A stretch of DNA of 44,215 nt from Oscillospiraceae bacterium (GCA_015068495.1 SVKL01000015.1:1-44215); one strand, 5' to 3'; shown: positions 8,726 through 18,101, counted from the stretch's first letter. Translations and numbers: made by a program. The notes: generated from the sequence alone by a model not told the origin.

Positions 8726-8823
8726 CCTCCCCCTCTGGGGGAGGTGACTGCCCGAAAGGGCAGTCGGAGAGGGCCCTCTCAGTCACGGCTATGGCCGTGC
8801 CAGCTCTCCCAAGGGGAGAGCCA
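8726..8823. repeat. Multi-hairpin intergenic repeat between deoC and deoB
   Basis: About 100 bases made of consecutive palindromes: CTCCCCC/GGGGGAG, ACTGCCC/GGGCAGT, CACGGC/GCCGTG and GCTCTCCC/GGGAGAGC. This looks like a REP/MITE-type element rather than a simple terminator; it may stabilise or attenuate the transcript between deoC and deoB. Copy number elsewhere cannot be seen here. Confidence 0.6.
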
Positions 8824-8825
8824 AG

Positions 8826-9494
8826 TTAGTAAGTGCCGTCGTTTTTGAGACCTTTTGCGATTTTTACGATACGGGAGGTGCCCAAACGGGATGCACCCAG
8901 TTCGATAAACTTTTCCGCATCCTCCAAACTGGAAATGCCGCCGGCGGCCTTGATTTTTACATTGGGGCCCACGTGCTTGGCAAACAGCTCCACGTCTGCA
9001 AAGGTAGCGCCGGCAGTGGAAAAGCCGGTGGAGGTCTTGATATAATCTGCTTTTGCCTCGGTAACGCACTTGCACAGGGCAATTTTTTCCTCGTCGGTCA
9101 GCAGGCAGGTCTCGATAATGACCTTCAGAAGCTTGCCCTTGCAGGCGGCTTTGATTTGGGCAATTTCATCGGTGATTTCTGCCCATTTGCCCTCTTTTGC
9201 CCAGCCGATGTTGATGACCATATCCACTTCGTCAGCACCATTGTCCACTGCATCGCTTGCCATAAAGCACTTGGCTTTGGTGGTGGCGTAGCCGTTGGGG
9301 AAGCCGATGACGGTGCAGATTGCCAAACGGTCGCCCACATAGTCCTTTGCCTGCTTGACAAAGGAGGCGGGGATACACACAGAGGCGGTTTTGTACTGCA
9401 TACCGTCGTCGCAGATGCCTTTAATTTGCTCCCAAGTGGAGGCCTGTCCCAGCAGGGTGTGGTCGCATTTTGCGAGAATGTCTTTTAGTTCCAT
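8826..9494 (-). CDS. deoC: Deoxyribose-phosphate aldolase
   Basis: 222 residues, typical of the short bacterial DeoC. Visible signatures are [57 protein letters not shown] (Schiff-base Lys) and [10 protein letters not shown]. It splits deoxyribose-5-phosphate to acetaldehyde and glyceraldehyde-3-phosphate. It is upstream of deoB and downstream of tdk on the same strand, a nucleoside salvage/catabolism cluster broken up by repeats. AAAAGGAG precedes the ATG. Confidence 0.96.
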   Translation of the reverse strand: MELKDILAKCDHTLLGQASTWEQIKGICDDGMQYKTASVCIPASFVKQAKDYVGDRLAICTVIGFPNGYATTKAKCFMASDAVDNGADEVDMVINIGWAKEGKWAEITDEIAQIKAACKGKLLKVIIETCLLTDEEKIALCKCVTEAKADYIKTSTGFSTAGATFADVELFAKHVGPNVKIKAAGGISSLEDAEKFIELGASRLGTSRIVKIAKGLKNDGTY

Positions 9495-9537
9495 TGTTAT
9501 TTCTCCTTTTAGATGTAGAATGCTTTGAAGGAAATGC

Positions 9538-9665
9538 CTCCGGCGGGTAACTTTCTTGTTCCGGCAAGAAAGTCACCAAAGAACCGGCTTAAGGGGACCA
9601 CTCGAGCTCCCGCTCGAGACGCCGTGCCCCTTAAGAATCCCCCAGGCCCTTCTAGTTAGGCCCGG
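9538..9665. repeat. Palindromic intergenic repeat between tdk and deoC
   Basis: Two strong palindromes: ACTTTCTTG/CAAGAAAGT (9550-9573) and a long one with CTTAAGGGG/CCCCTTAAG outer arms and CTCGAG/CTCGAG inner arms (9588-9635). It looks like a mobile palindromic unit; it could also stop transcription from tdk. Confidence 0.5.
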
Positions 9666-9682
9666 TAAAATGTTTCAGATTT

Positions 9683-10288
9683 TTATTTGTTTTTGTGAAG
9701 CTTGATTTGTTTGCCCTCACGAATTCCGTTTACATAACACTTGTGACACATAGCGATGTAGCTGTCATTGCCACCCAAAACCACCTGTGCGCCTTGGGTG
9801 ATAATATGGCCGTCTGCGTCAATACGGGCGTTGACGGTAGCCTTTGCGCCGCAGTCGCAAATGGTTTTGATTTCCTGAATGGTGTCAGCTACCTCCATCA
9901 GGCGCATAGAGCCGGGAAACAGCTTGGTCTGAAAGTCTGTCCGCAGACCGAAACACATTACCGGCACGTTGAAATCATTGACAATGTAGCGAAGCTGGTC
10001 AATTTGCGTGGAAGTCAAAAACTGACATTCATCTACGATAATTACGTTGCACACATCCTTTTTTGTCTCGGCAAACAGCTGATAGATGTCGGCATCGGGA
10101 GGGATAATGTGGACCTTTGATTGCAGGCCGATCCGGCTTTTCAGGATATCTGCGCCGTCCCGTACATCGGCGCTGGGCTTGATCAGCCAAACGTTCAAAT
10201 TGTTTTCTTCGTAGTTGTACTTGGTAATGAGCGCCTGTGCAGTTTTGCTGGAGCCCATAGCGCCGTATTTGAAGTAAAGCTTTGCCAT
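9683..10288 (-). CDS. tdk: Thymidine kinase (type II)
   Basis: 201 residues. It has the P-loop YGAMGSSKT (about residues 7-15), IIVDECQFLT (DExQ magnesium/lasso motif), FGLRTDFQTKLFPGS, and the zinc site CDCGAKA with the second pair CHKCY near the C-terminus. It phosphorylates thymidine with ATP in the cytosol. The ATG at 10288 follows AGAGAGGT; an upstream in-frame start at 10318 would sit on the promoter's -10 box and is rejected. It has its own strong promoter. Confidence 0.94.
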   Translation of the reverse strand: MAKLYFKYGAMGSSKTAQALITKYNYEENNLNVWLIKPSADVRDGADILKSRIGLQSKVHIIPPDADIYQLFAETKKDVCNVIIVDECQFLTSTQIDQLRYIVNDFNVPVMCFGLRTDFQTKLFPGSMRLMEVADTIQEIKTICDCGAKATVNARIDADGHIITQGAQVVLGGNDSYIAMCHKCYVNGIREGKQIKLHKNK

Positions 10289-10318
10289 AACCGGACCTCT
10301 CTTTCTATAAGTAACCAT

Positions 10319-10347
10319 ATTATACCGAAAAGTTCCGGTTTATGCAA
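10319..10347 (-). promoter_or_regulatory. tdk promoter
   Basis: TTGCAT (10347-10342), 17-base spacer, perfect TATAAT (10324-10319), about 30 bases before the tdk ATG. Confidence 0.75.
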
Positions 10348-10362
10348 GGGGCAGTAAAAATA

Positions 10363-10400
10363 CGGCAAAAAAGGCGGGTACGCTGTGCGTATCCGCCTTT
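10363..10400 (-). terminator. Terminator of the ABC exporter operon
   Basis: Minus-strand stem GGCGGATACGC/GCGTACCCGCC with a 3-base loop followed by TTTTTT, directly after the second ABC gene. Confidence 0.85.
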
Positions 10401-10403
10401 GGC

Positions 10404-12284
10404 TCAGGATAATTGCTGCTTTTGATACTGCAGGGTATATAGATGATAATACTTGCCTTTTTGGGCAAGGAGGGCTTGGTGTGTACCCTGCTCCAATATT
10501 TTGCCGTGGGATAGAAGAATGATATTGTCTGCGTGCTGGATGGTAGACAGGCGGTGCGCCACAATCAGCATGGTGCCGATGTTCTTCATCTTCTCCAAAG
10601 AATCCTGAATCAGCAGCTCGGTCTCGGTATCGATGTTGGCGGTTGCTTCGTCCAAAATCATCACCGAGGGCTTGTGAATAATGGTGCGGGCAAAGCTCAA
10701 TAGCTGGCGCTGTCCTGCGGAGAAGTTGTTGCCCCGCTCCCGTACCGGCTCGTCCAGTCCGGCTTCCAGCTTGCTGATAAAGGTATCCGCGTTGACATAC
10801 TGACAGGCGGCCATTACCTCTTCGTCAGAGACACCCTCTTTTCGCAAAAGAATGTTGCTGCGAATGGTGCCGGAGAAGAGAAATACGTCTTGCAGCATCT
10901 GCCCGAAGTGACGGCGCAGCGCGGAGATTTTGATTTTTTTGATGTCGATGCCGTCAATGAGAATCTGCCCCTTTTGAATGTCGTAATTGCGGCAGATTAG
11001 GCTGAGAATGGTGGTTTTGCCGGAGCCGGTAGAGCCCACAAAGGCCACCGTTTGTTTGGGGCTGATGTGGAAGGAAACCCCTTGCAGCACCCACTCGCCG
11101 GGCTTGTAGGCAAACCAAACGTCCTTAAATTCAATCTCACCCTTGATTTCCTCCGGCTCAATGGCGTCGGGAGCATCCACCACCTCAGGAACCATATCCA
11201 AAATGGTGAAAATCTTCTCCGCTGATGCAAAGGCAGACTGCAGGGTGTCAAACTGCTCGGCAAGGGCTTGAATGGGGTCAAAGAATCTGGTGGCGTACAT
11301 ATAAAAGGTGACCACAGTGCCGCTGGTGATGACCTGCCCAAGAAGCTGAAAATCCCGAATGTAGCTTCGTCCACCCAGATACAGCAGGCACAGCACGGAG
11401 CTGATATAGATCATATACACCATAGGACGGAAAATGCCGAAGACGAACATCCGCTGCTTTTTGGCAGAGGACAGCTTTTTGCTCTTTTTCAAAAAGTCTT
11501 CCACTTTTTCCTCTTCCCGGTTGAAAATCTGAATGATTTTCATACCGGATAGGTTTTCGGACAAGTAGGTATTCAAATCTGTGCGGGAATCGGTAACTGC
11601 CCGGTGGGCTTTCCGGGAGAATTTCCGGAAAATAACTGTGAAAATCACCACAAAGGGCACAAAGCACAGAATCATCAAGGTCATCGCGTAGTTGATTGCC
11701 AGCATGGAAATCAGCACGCCGCACAGCACCATACTGTTTTTCACCATCGTCACCAAGACGTTGGTGAACATCATAGAAATGGCGTTGGTATCGTTGGTAA
11801 CGCGGGTCACCAGCTTGCCCACGGGGATGTTGTTGAGCTGTTCGTGGGACAGACTTTCAATGTGGGTGAAGATGTCCATACGGAGCTTGGATAGGATTTT
11901 TTGACCGATTTTCTGCAGCAAAATAGCCTGCAAATAGGTGCAAACCAAGCTAATCAGCAGAATCACGGCGTAAAAGCCCACCAAGGTGAACAGATAGGTT
12001 AGGTCAAAGTCTGCTTTCACAAGCTCCTCAATACGGCCAACCAGCAGCGGGGAGAGAATGTTGTGCCCGATGGACAGCAGCATAATCACAAACACCACCG
12101 CAAAATCCTTCCAGAAGGGGGTGGCGTATTTGAAAAGTCTGCCTACAATTTTCTTGTCGGACATTGTGCGGTCAAAGCCGATGGCGGCCTTTTTGTTCTT
12201 CATAGTCAGGAAGGCAATGAGGAACACCAAGGTGAAGGTGCCGATGATGGCGCCTAGAATCAGAACGGGTAAAAACTCAGTCAC
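10404..12284 (-). CDS. ABC exporter half-transporter, catalytically competent Walker B
   Basis: 626 residues: an N-terminal extra helix, a six-helix exporter domain (about residues 60-350) and a nucleotide-binding domain (from about 380). Walker A is GSTGSGKTT, the signature is the deviant FSAGQRQ, Walker B is VMILDEAT with the catalytic Glu, and the switch His is in VAHRLST. GTG start with GGGAG upstream; it overlaps the partner gene by eight bases. Together with the partner it forms a heterodimeric multidrug/lipid exporter of the TM287/288-LmrCD kind. The substrate is not deducible. Confidence 0.92.
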   Translation of the reverse strand: MTEFLPVLILGAIIGTFTLVFLIAFLTMKNKKAAIGFDRTMSDKKIVGRLFKYATPFWKDFAVVFVIMLLSIGHNILSPLLVGRIEELVKADFDLTYLFTLVGFYAVILLISLVCTYLQAILLQKIGQKILSKLRMDIFTHIESLSHEQLNNIPVGKLVTRVTNDTNAISMMFTNVLVTMVKNSMVLCGVLISMLAINYAMTLMILCFVPFVVIFTVIFRKFSRKAHRAVTDSRTDLNTYLSENLSGMKIIQIFNREEEKVEDFLKKSKKLSSAKKQRMFVFGIFRPMVYMIYISSVLCLLYLGGRSYIRDFQLLGQVITSGTVVTFYMYATRFFDPIQALAEQFDTLQSAFASAEKIFTILDMVPEVVDAPDAIEPEEIKGEIEFKDVWFAYKPGEWVLQGVSFHISPKQTVAFVGSTGSGKTTILSLICRNYDIQKGQILIDGIDIKKIKISALRRHFGQMLQDVFLFSGTIRSNILLRKEGVSDEEVMAACQYVNADTFISKLEAGLDEPVRERGNNFSAGQRQLLSFARTIIHKPSVMILDEATANIDTETELLIQDSLEKMKNIGTMLIVAHRLSTIQHADNIILLSHGKILEQGTHQALLAQKGKYYHLYTLQYQKQQLS

Positions 12285-14058
12285 GGTGCTCTCCCCCTTC
12301 CTCCTCCAGCCGTTGCAGATCTACCATTTTTCGGTAATCCGGGCAGGATTCGTACAGCTCTTCGTGAGTACCCACGGCTTCCAGCTTGCCATCGGCAAGG
12401 AAGAGAAGCTTGTCCATCTTTTCAATGGTGGAAATTCTGTGGGCAATCAGAATGGTGGTTTTGCCTGCGCGGGTGGTTCTTAAGTTTTCCAAAATGGTTT
12501 TTTCTGTCTTGGTATCCACCGCGGATACGGAATCGTCCAAAATCAGAATGGGCGCATCCTTGAGCAGCGCCCGGGCGATGGAAATGCGCTGTTTTTGTCC
12601 GCCGGATACGGTGACGCCCCGTTCTCCCAGCACCGTATCGTAGCCGGCGGAGAACTCGGTGATATTGTCATGGACGTCCGCCAGCTTGGCAACGGCGGCA
12701 ATGGCGTCTTCCTGCTTATCGTCTACACCAAAGCCGATGTTGTTGGCGATGGTGTCAGAGAAGAGGAAATTGTCCTGCGGAACGTAAGCGCAGCCTGCCC
12801 GGACATCCGCAATGGCAACGGAATTTACATCGTGCCCGTCGATAAACAATGTGCCGTCCGGCACGTTGTAGGTGCGGAGAATCAAGTCTACAAGGGTGGT
12901 TTTGCCCGCGCCGGTTTTGCCCACCAAGCCCACATTTTCTCCGGCCTTAATGGTGAAGGAAATGTCCTTAAGTACGTCAAATTCCCCGTCGGGATAGCGG
13001 AAAGAGAGATTCTTAAATGCAATATCTCCCTGTATGTGAGGAAGGGGCTTTACGCCGGGCCGGTCGATGACGTCCTGCTTGGTGTCCAGCAGCTCACCGA
13101 TGCGTTTTACGGAGGCCTTACCCCGGGAGGTCATATCAATCAGCTCGGAAACAGCCATAATGGGCCAGATAATGGCGTTGAAGTAGCCGATAAACTCCAC
13201 CAGCTGACCGGCGTTGAACTTCCCTTCGTGGACAAGGTAACCGCCGTAGCCCAAAATTACGCAAATCACGCTTTCCACAAACAGCATAACCATAATCCGG
13301 AAGGTGGTAGAGGCTTTGGTAAAGTCGATGTTGGCATCCTCGTTTTCCTTGTTCAGTTTTTTGAAAAACAGCAGCTCTGCAGACTCCTTCACAAAGGCCT
13401 TGATCACCGCAATGCCGGAAAAGCTCTCTTGGGAGAAATCGGAGAGGGTGGAAAAGGCCTCCTGCCGGGCATCCCATTTTTTGGTCAGCTGATTGCCCAC
13501 AATGATAGAGGAAACCAGCAAAAACGCCATAGGAATCAAGGAAAGGGAGGTGAGAAGAACGTCCATTTTCCACATTTTTACAATGGCCAGAAAGCCGAGG
13601 AAAATGGCATCGCACATCATTAGCAGACCCCAGCTGAAGGACTCCTGAATGGTGTCTAAATCGTTGGTAAACAGGCTCATCAGGTTACCAACCTTGTTGA
13701 CCTGATAATATTCCCGGCTCAAATCCTTACAATGGCGGAACATCCGGTTCCGCAAATCCGTTTCCACGCCGATGCCGGCGCTGAAAAAGCAGATTCGCCA
13801 CAGAAACCGGCCTGCCACCATACACAGGATAATCCCCACAAGGGGCATACAGATGCGATCGATGAGAACGGTCATATCAAAAGGGATTTGCAGACCGCCG
13901 CTTTCAACGTAGCCGGTATTCATACCGTTAACCACCATCTGATACAGATTGGGGATAATTAACTGCAGATAATCAATGAGAATCAGCGTTGCCAAGCCCA
14001 GCAGCAGTCTGGGGGCAAACTTGAGATAGTAGATATTAACGTGTTTGCTGAATATCAA
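12277..14058 (-). CDS. ABC exporter half-transporter, degenerate Walker B
   Basis: 593 residues: a six-helix exporter domain (about residues 15-305) and a nucleotide-binding domain with Walker A GKTGAGKTT, a consensus-like signature VSGGQKQ and Walker B ILILDDSVSAVD. Asp replaces the catalytic Glu, so the ATP site built on this subunit is degenerate, as in known heterodimeric exporters. I choose the TTG at 14058 because GGAGG lies eight bases upstream; an in-frame GTG at 14067 falls inside that ribosome-binding site. First gene of the pair; the second overlaps by eight bases. Confidence 0.9.
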   Translation of the reverse strand: MIFSKHVNIYYLKFAPRLLLGLATLILIDYLQLIIPNLYQMVVNGMNTGYVESGGLQIPFDMTVLIDRICMPLVGIILCMVAGRFLWRICFFSAGIGVETDLRNRMFRHCKDLSREYYQVNKVGNLMSLFTNDLDTIQESFSWGLLMMCDAIFLGFLAIVKMWKMDVLLTSLSLIPMAFLLVSSIIVGNQLTKKWDARQEAFSTLSDFSQESFSGIAVIKAFVKESAELLFFKKLNKENEDANIDFTKASTTFRIMVMLFVESVICVILGYGGYLVHEGKFNAGQLVEFIGYFNAIIWPIMAVSELIDMTSRGKASVKRIGELLDTKQDVIDRPGVKPLPHIQGDIAFKNLSFRYPDGEFDVLKDISFTIKAGENVGLVGKTGAGKTTLVDLILRTYNVPDGTLFIDGHDVNSVAIADVRAGCAYVPQDNFLFSDTIANNIGFGVDDKQEDAIAAVAKLADVHDNITEFSAGYDTVLGERGVTVSGGQKQRISIARALLKDAPILILDDSVSAVDTKTEKTILENLRTTRAGKTTILIAHRISTIEKMDKLLFLADGKLEAVGTHEELYESCPDYRKMVDLQRLEEEGGEHRD

Positions 14059-14132
14059 GGCGTCCACCTCCCGAAAAAGCTACCTGCCATTATAGCATAG
14101 ATGAGAATATTTGGCAATTCTTTCTGCAACAA

Positions 14133-14160
14133 ACAGGGCGTGTCTTCCGACACGCCCTGT
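14133..14160 (-). terminator. Terminator after the ligase fusion gene
   Basis: Perfect 12-bp stem (ACAGGGCGTGTC/GACACGCCCTGT, loop of four) downstream of the 14172-16682 gene; the following T-run is weak (TTTGTTG). Confidence 0.65.
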
Positions 14161-14171
14161 GTAAAGATTTA

Positions 14172-16682
14172 TTACTTTGGATTTTCCGCGGTGTTGCTGC
14201 CGTCGCCTATAAGACCCAGCCGCTTGGCCGCATCCTCCCGCATTTTGTATTTGAGAATCTTACCCGCCGCATTCATAGGGAAAAAGTCCACAAATTCGAT
14301 GTATTTGGGCACTTTGTGCCGCGCCATACTTGCCTTGATATAAGCGGTCATTTCCTCTACCGTCACCGCGCCGGATTCTTTCAGAATGATGCAGGCCATA
14401 ATCTCCTCGCCGTACTTCTTGTCCGGCACGCCGATTACCTGCACGTCCTTGACCGCCGGGTGGGTGTAGATGAACTCCTCGATTTCCTTGGGGTAGATGT
14501 TCTCGCCGCCCCGGATAATCATATCCTTCAGCCGTCCGGTAATCCGCACGTTGCCCTTTTCGTCCATACAGGCCAAATCGCCGGAATGGAGCCAGCCGTC
14601 GCGGTCAATGGTGTCGGCGGTTGCCTGAGGCATTTTGTAGTAGCCCTTCATCGTGTTGTAGCCCTTGGCGCAGAATTCGCCGTTGACACCGGGTCCAACC
14701 TCCTCGCCGGTCTCCGGGTCAACAATCTTGCATTGCACGTGGGGGAAGGCATAGCCTACGGTGTCGGTGCGGACCTCCAAGGAATCCGTCCAAGCGGACA
14801 TAGTGTTGCCGGGAGCGCATTCGGTCTGCCCGTATACGGACACAATGCCGTACATATTCATCTCGTCCGGCTGCGCGGCTCTGCGCATCAGCTCGGGAGG
14901 ACAGCCGGCGCCAGCCATAATACCGGTGCGCATATGGCTAAAGTCCGTCTTCCGGTAATCCGGATGGTTGAACATAGCGATGAACATAGTGGGCACGCCG
15001 TTGAAGCAGGTGATTTTCTCCTGATTGATGCAAGCCAGAGAAGAGGCTGCGGAGAAATAGGGCATAGGACACATGGTTGCCCCGTGGGTCATAGACGAGG
15101 TCATAGACAGGGTCATACCGAAGCAGTGGAACATAGGCACTTGAATCATCATCCGGTCAGCGGTACTTAGCCCCATCCGGTCGCCGATACATTTGCCGTT
15201 GTTCACCACGTTATAGTGGGTTAACATAACACCTTTGGGGAAGCCCGTTGTACCGGAGGTGTACTGCATATTGCACACATCGTCCGGGCGGACAGCTGCC
15301 GCCATCCGGCTTAAGTGCTCACGGCTGACCATCTCATAGCGGGCCATCGCCTCATCAAAGGTGAGACACCCAGGCTGCTGAAAGCCCACGGTAATCACAT
15401 TCCGCAGGAAGGGCAAGCGCTTGCAGTGCAGCGGCTCGCCTGCCTTGGTTTTGGCAATCTCGGGGCAAAGTTCATTGATAATCTGGGCATAGTTGGAGTC
15501 CAAGCAGGCGTCAATCATCACCAGCGTATGGGTATCTGACTGACGGAGCAGATACTCTGCCTCGTGGATCTTGTAGGCGGTATTCACCGTCACCAGCACC
15601 GCGCCCAGCTTGGTGGTTGCCCAGAAGGTGATATACCACGCAGGCACATTGGTTGCCCAAATGGCAACCTTGGAGCCGGCTTTCACGCCCATAGAAATCA
15701 GCGCTCTTGCAAACCGGTCCACATCCTCGCGGAATTGGGCGTAGGTGCGGGTATAGTCCAAGGTGGTGTACTTAAAGCAGTACTGGTCGGGGAATTCCTC
15801 TGCCACCCGGTCCAGCACCTGAGGGAAGGTCAGGTTAATCAGCTCGTCTTTCTTCCACACATACTGGCCGGTGCCGTCGTGGTTGAAATACAAGGTCTTC
15901 TTCTTGCCCCGGGGGCTGTCAAAGCGGCTCATAAAATTGACAAAATACGGGAAAATAATCTCCGGATCCTGCAAATCCTCCAGCCACTCCGGCTTCCATT
16001 CCAAGGAGATAAAGCCGTCGTAATTCACGGAAGACAGCGCCAGCATCACATCGTCAATGGGCATCGTGCCCTCGCCGATAAGCTGATAGACACCACTATC
16101 ATCGGAATCCCGCAGATGCACATGGGCAACATAAGCGCCTAAGTTTTTGATGGTAGCATCTCCGCTCTCGCCAAAATCCCGATAGGGGTGATGCACATCC
16201 CACAGCGCGGCTAAGTAATCGCTGGCAAACCGGTCCAGCAGCTTGCGCAGCCTTGCTGTGTCGGCGTAAATGCCGCTGGTTTTCAGCAACAGGGACACCC
16301 CAAGGGCTTCTGCCTTGCAAAGCAGCTGCTCCAGCGCCGCCACCACCGCATCCTCTTTGTCCTGCAGAGCGCAGGCCACCACATAGGGAACCTGTGTGTT
16401 GCGGGCTACCTCCATCAGGTTGGAGAGGGTCTCCACGGCATCGGGGTCAGAAGACAAATCGCAGGAGGTATCAAAGCAGGGGATTGCCAGCTTTTTCTCC
16501 CGCAGCTGCCGCACAGTTGCGGCAGTTTGGTATTTGTGGAAAGGTCCGCTGCGGTCAAGCAGGGGATCAAATTTGGGAAGATTGTAGACCTCTACGCCGG
16601 AAAAACCCATATCCAGCGCAGTCTCCAGCATTTCCTCCCAGCTTAAGCCGGGCCAGCCCCGGGTAGAAAAGGAAAGCTTCAT
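14172..16682 (-). CDS. TIM-barrel epimerase-like / acyl-CoA synthetase fusion
   Basis: 836 residues joining two domains. Residues 1 to about 250 form a xylose-isomerase-like TIM barrel (FSTRGWPGLSWEEML, ALWDVHHPYRDFG, VAHVHLRDSDDSG, FISLEWKP); the usual first metal-binding Glu appears replaced in VSLLLKTSG. From about residue 285 it is a complete AMP-forming acyl-CoA ligase: YTSGTTGFPKG (P-loop), YGQTE, SGDLA, GRLKDMIIRGGENIYP and the acyl-adenylate Lys in NAAGKILKY. It would activate a carboxylic acid to its CoA thioester while the barrel supplies or binds a related substrate; the acid is unknown. The ATG overlaps the upstream stop codon by four bases, so it is coupled to the LeuA-like protein and falls under the same T-box. 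Confidence 0.85.
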   Translation of the reverse strand: MKLSFSTRGWPGLSWEEMLETALDMGFSGVEVYNLPKFDPLLDRSGPFHKYQTAATVRQLREKKLAIPCFDTSCDLSSDPDAVETLSNLMEVARNTQVPYVVACALQDKEDAVVAALEQLLCKAEALGVSLLLKTSGIYADTARLRKLLDRFASDYLAALWDVHHPYRDFGESGDATIKNLGAYVAHVHLRDSDDSGVYQLIGEGTMPIDDVMLALSSVNYDGFISLEWKPEWLEDLQDPEIIFPYFVNFMSRFDSPRGKKKTLYFNHDGTGQYVWKKDELINLTFPQVLDRVAEEFPDQYCFKYTTLDYTRTYAQFREDVDRFARALISMGVKAGSKVAIWATNVPAWYITFWATTKLGAVLVTVNTAYKIHEAEYLLRQSDTHTLVMIDACLDSNYAQIINELCPEIAKTKAGEPLHCKRLPFLRNVITVGFQQPGCLTFDEAMARYEMVSREHLSRMAAAVRPDDVCNMQYTSGTTGFPKGVMLTHYNVVNNGKCIGDRMGLSTADRMMIQVPMFHCFGMTLSMTSSMTHGATMCPMPYFSAASSLACINQEKITCFNGVPTMFIAMFNHPDYRKTDFSHMRTGIMAGAGCPPELMRRAAQPDEMNMYGIVSVYGQTECAPGNTMSAWTDSLEVRTDTVGYAFPHVQCKIVDPETGEEVGPGVNGEFCAKGYNTMKGYYKMPQATADTIDRDGWLHSGDLACMDEKGNVRITGRLKDMIIRGGENIYPKEIEEFIYTHPAVKDVQVIGVPDKKYGEEIMACIILKESGAVTVEEMTAYIKASMARHKVPKYIEFVDFFPMNAAGKILKYKMREDAAKRLGLIGDGSNTAENPK

Positions 16683-18079
16683 ACGGCTGCCTCCTCGTAA
16701 ACTATTTTGTTAAGGGCACTTAAGTATGCGTGAATGCCGGCGCCTACGATATCGGTGGAAATGCCTCTGCCGGAATATACCTTGCCACCGGCGCGAAGCT
16801 TCACCACTGTCTGACCCATAGCTTCACGGCCCTCGGTCACTGCCTGCAGCTGGAAGTCATCCAGTTCGTAGTGACAGCCGGTAATGGATTCGATGGCTTT
16901 GAACGCCGCATCAATGGAGCCGTCGCCGATATAGACACCCTCCACCGGCTGACCGTTTTTCTGCAGCTTGATATGGGCGGTGGCGGAAATGGTGTTGCCG
17001 GAGGTGATTACGTAGGTATCCAAGGTATAGGTCGCCGGCACCTGCATAGCGGCGGAAGCCACGATGGCATCCAGCTCCTTGGCGCTGACCTGCTCCTTCT
17101 TGGCGGCTATGGTCCGGAAGGCTTCAAAAACCTTGGCAATGTCCTCTTCGGACAAATCATAGCCCAAGCCCTCTACCACCTTGGCAACGGCGGCGATATC
17201 GTCGTGGGCGGTGAGGAAAATACCGTTATCCTCGGCAGCCGCGCTGTCTGCCGTTACTTTGCCGGTTTCGCACATTCTCTGAATTTGCCCCACAATCCGG
17301 CTCAGCTGGGTAATCTGCAGGTCAGTAGCCCAGCCGAAGCTGTCTCCCCGGGCGGCAATGATTTTCGCCACCTGTGCAAGGTCAGCTGTTGCAAGGGGAT
17401 AGGCGGCGGTTTTGACCTCACCTGCGCCCTTTGTCAGGGCGGCGATGGAGCCGGAAACTGCCATACTCAAGCCGTCAGAGCAGCGGACACCTAAGCTAAT
17501 GTTTTTCAGTGCAGGTACAGCCTCCATAACCTCCGCCACAAATTCCCCAAACTCCTCAGGCAGTAAGCTGGCGGCGGTATCGCACAGGGTCACAGTTGTG
17601 GCGCCGGCGGAAGCCGCGGTCTGTACCGCCTGACACAGGAAGGAAAATTCGCTTCTGGTAGCATCCTCGGCAATGAACTCCACATCGCTGCACAGTGCCT
17701 TGCAGGCAGACACGGTCTGCTCAATTGCGCTGCGCATTGCCTCCGGCTTTTTGTGGTACAGATATTCCATCTGCACGGCGCTGACGGAGGCCTCCACCTG
17801 CAGTCTGGGCTTCTTTGCCTCCTGCAAAGCGTTCCAAACCTCCTGCACACCCTCTGCCGTTAAGGTCACAGGCACAGCAACAATGCTGTTTTTCACAGCG
17901 GCGGCAATGGATTTGATCCGCAAGCTGTCCACCCGGGGATTTTCCACACCCTCCAATTCAATTACGGAAACGCCCAATTTGTCCAACAGCTTTGCCAGCT
18001 CAATCTTTTCCTTAAAGGACAGGCAGAAGCCCTCTGCTGTCTGCTTCATAGTCATATCGGAAATTCTGATGTTTGCCAT
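16679..18079 (-). CDS. 2-isopropylmalate-synthase-like protein lacking catalytic motifs
   Basis: 466 residues. The fold and order are those of LeuA/homocitrate synthases: an N-terminal barrel (VEFIAEDATRSEFSFL, ATTVTLCDTAASLLPEEF) and a complete C-terminal LeuA regulatory domain (about 345-460, e.g. TAHIKLQKNGQPVEG, GRGISTDIVGAGIHAYL). The active site is gone: the family's RDGEQ loop reads KQTAE (12-16), and the metal-binding HxHND reads VRCSD (198-202). So this is probably a non-catalytic paralogue that may sense leucine. The ATG at 18079 has AAAGGAG upstream; further upstream in-frame codons lie in the T-box leader. It leads an operon with the ligase fusion under a T-box. Confidence 0.8.
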   Translation of the reverse strand: MANIRISDMTMKQTAEGFCLSFKEKIELAKLLDKLGVSVIELEGVENPRVDSLRIKSIAAAVKNSIVAVPVTLTAEGVQEVWNALQEAKKPRLQVEASVSAVQMEYLYHKKPEAMRSAIEQTVSACKALCSDVEFIAEDATRSEFSFLCQAVQTAASAGATTVTLCDTAASLLPEEFGEFVAEVMEAVPALKNISLGVRCSDGLSMAVSGSIAALTKGAGEVKTAAYPLATADLAQVAKIIAARGDSFGWATDLQITQLSRIVGQIQRMCETGKVTADSAAAEDNGIFLTAHDDIAAVAKVVEGLGYDLSEEDIAKVFEAFRTIAAKKEQVSAKELDAIVASAAMQVPATYTLDTYVITSGNTISATAHIKLQKNGQPVEGVYIGDGSIDAAFKAIESITGCHYELDDFQLQAVTEGREAMGQTVVKLRAGGKVYSGRGISTDIVGAGIHAYLSALNKIVYEEAAV

Positions 18080-18101
18080 AGTCGCCAACTCCTTTGATAA
18101 T

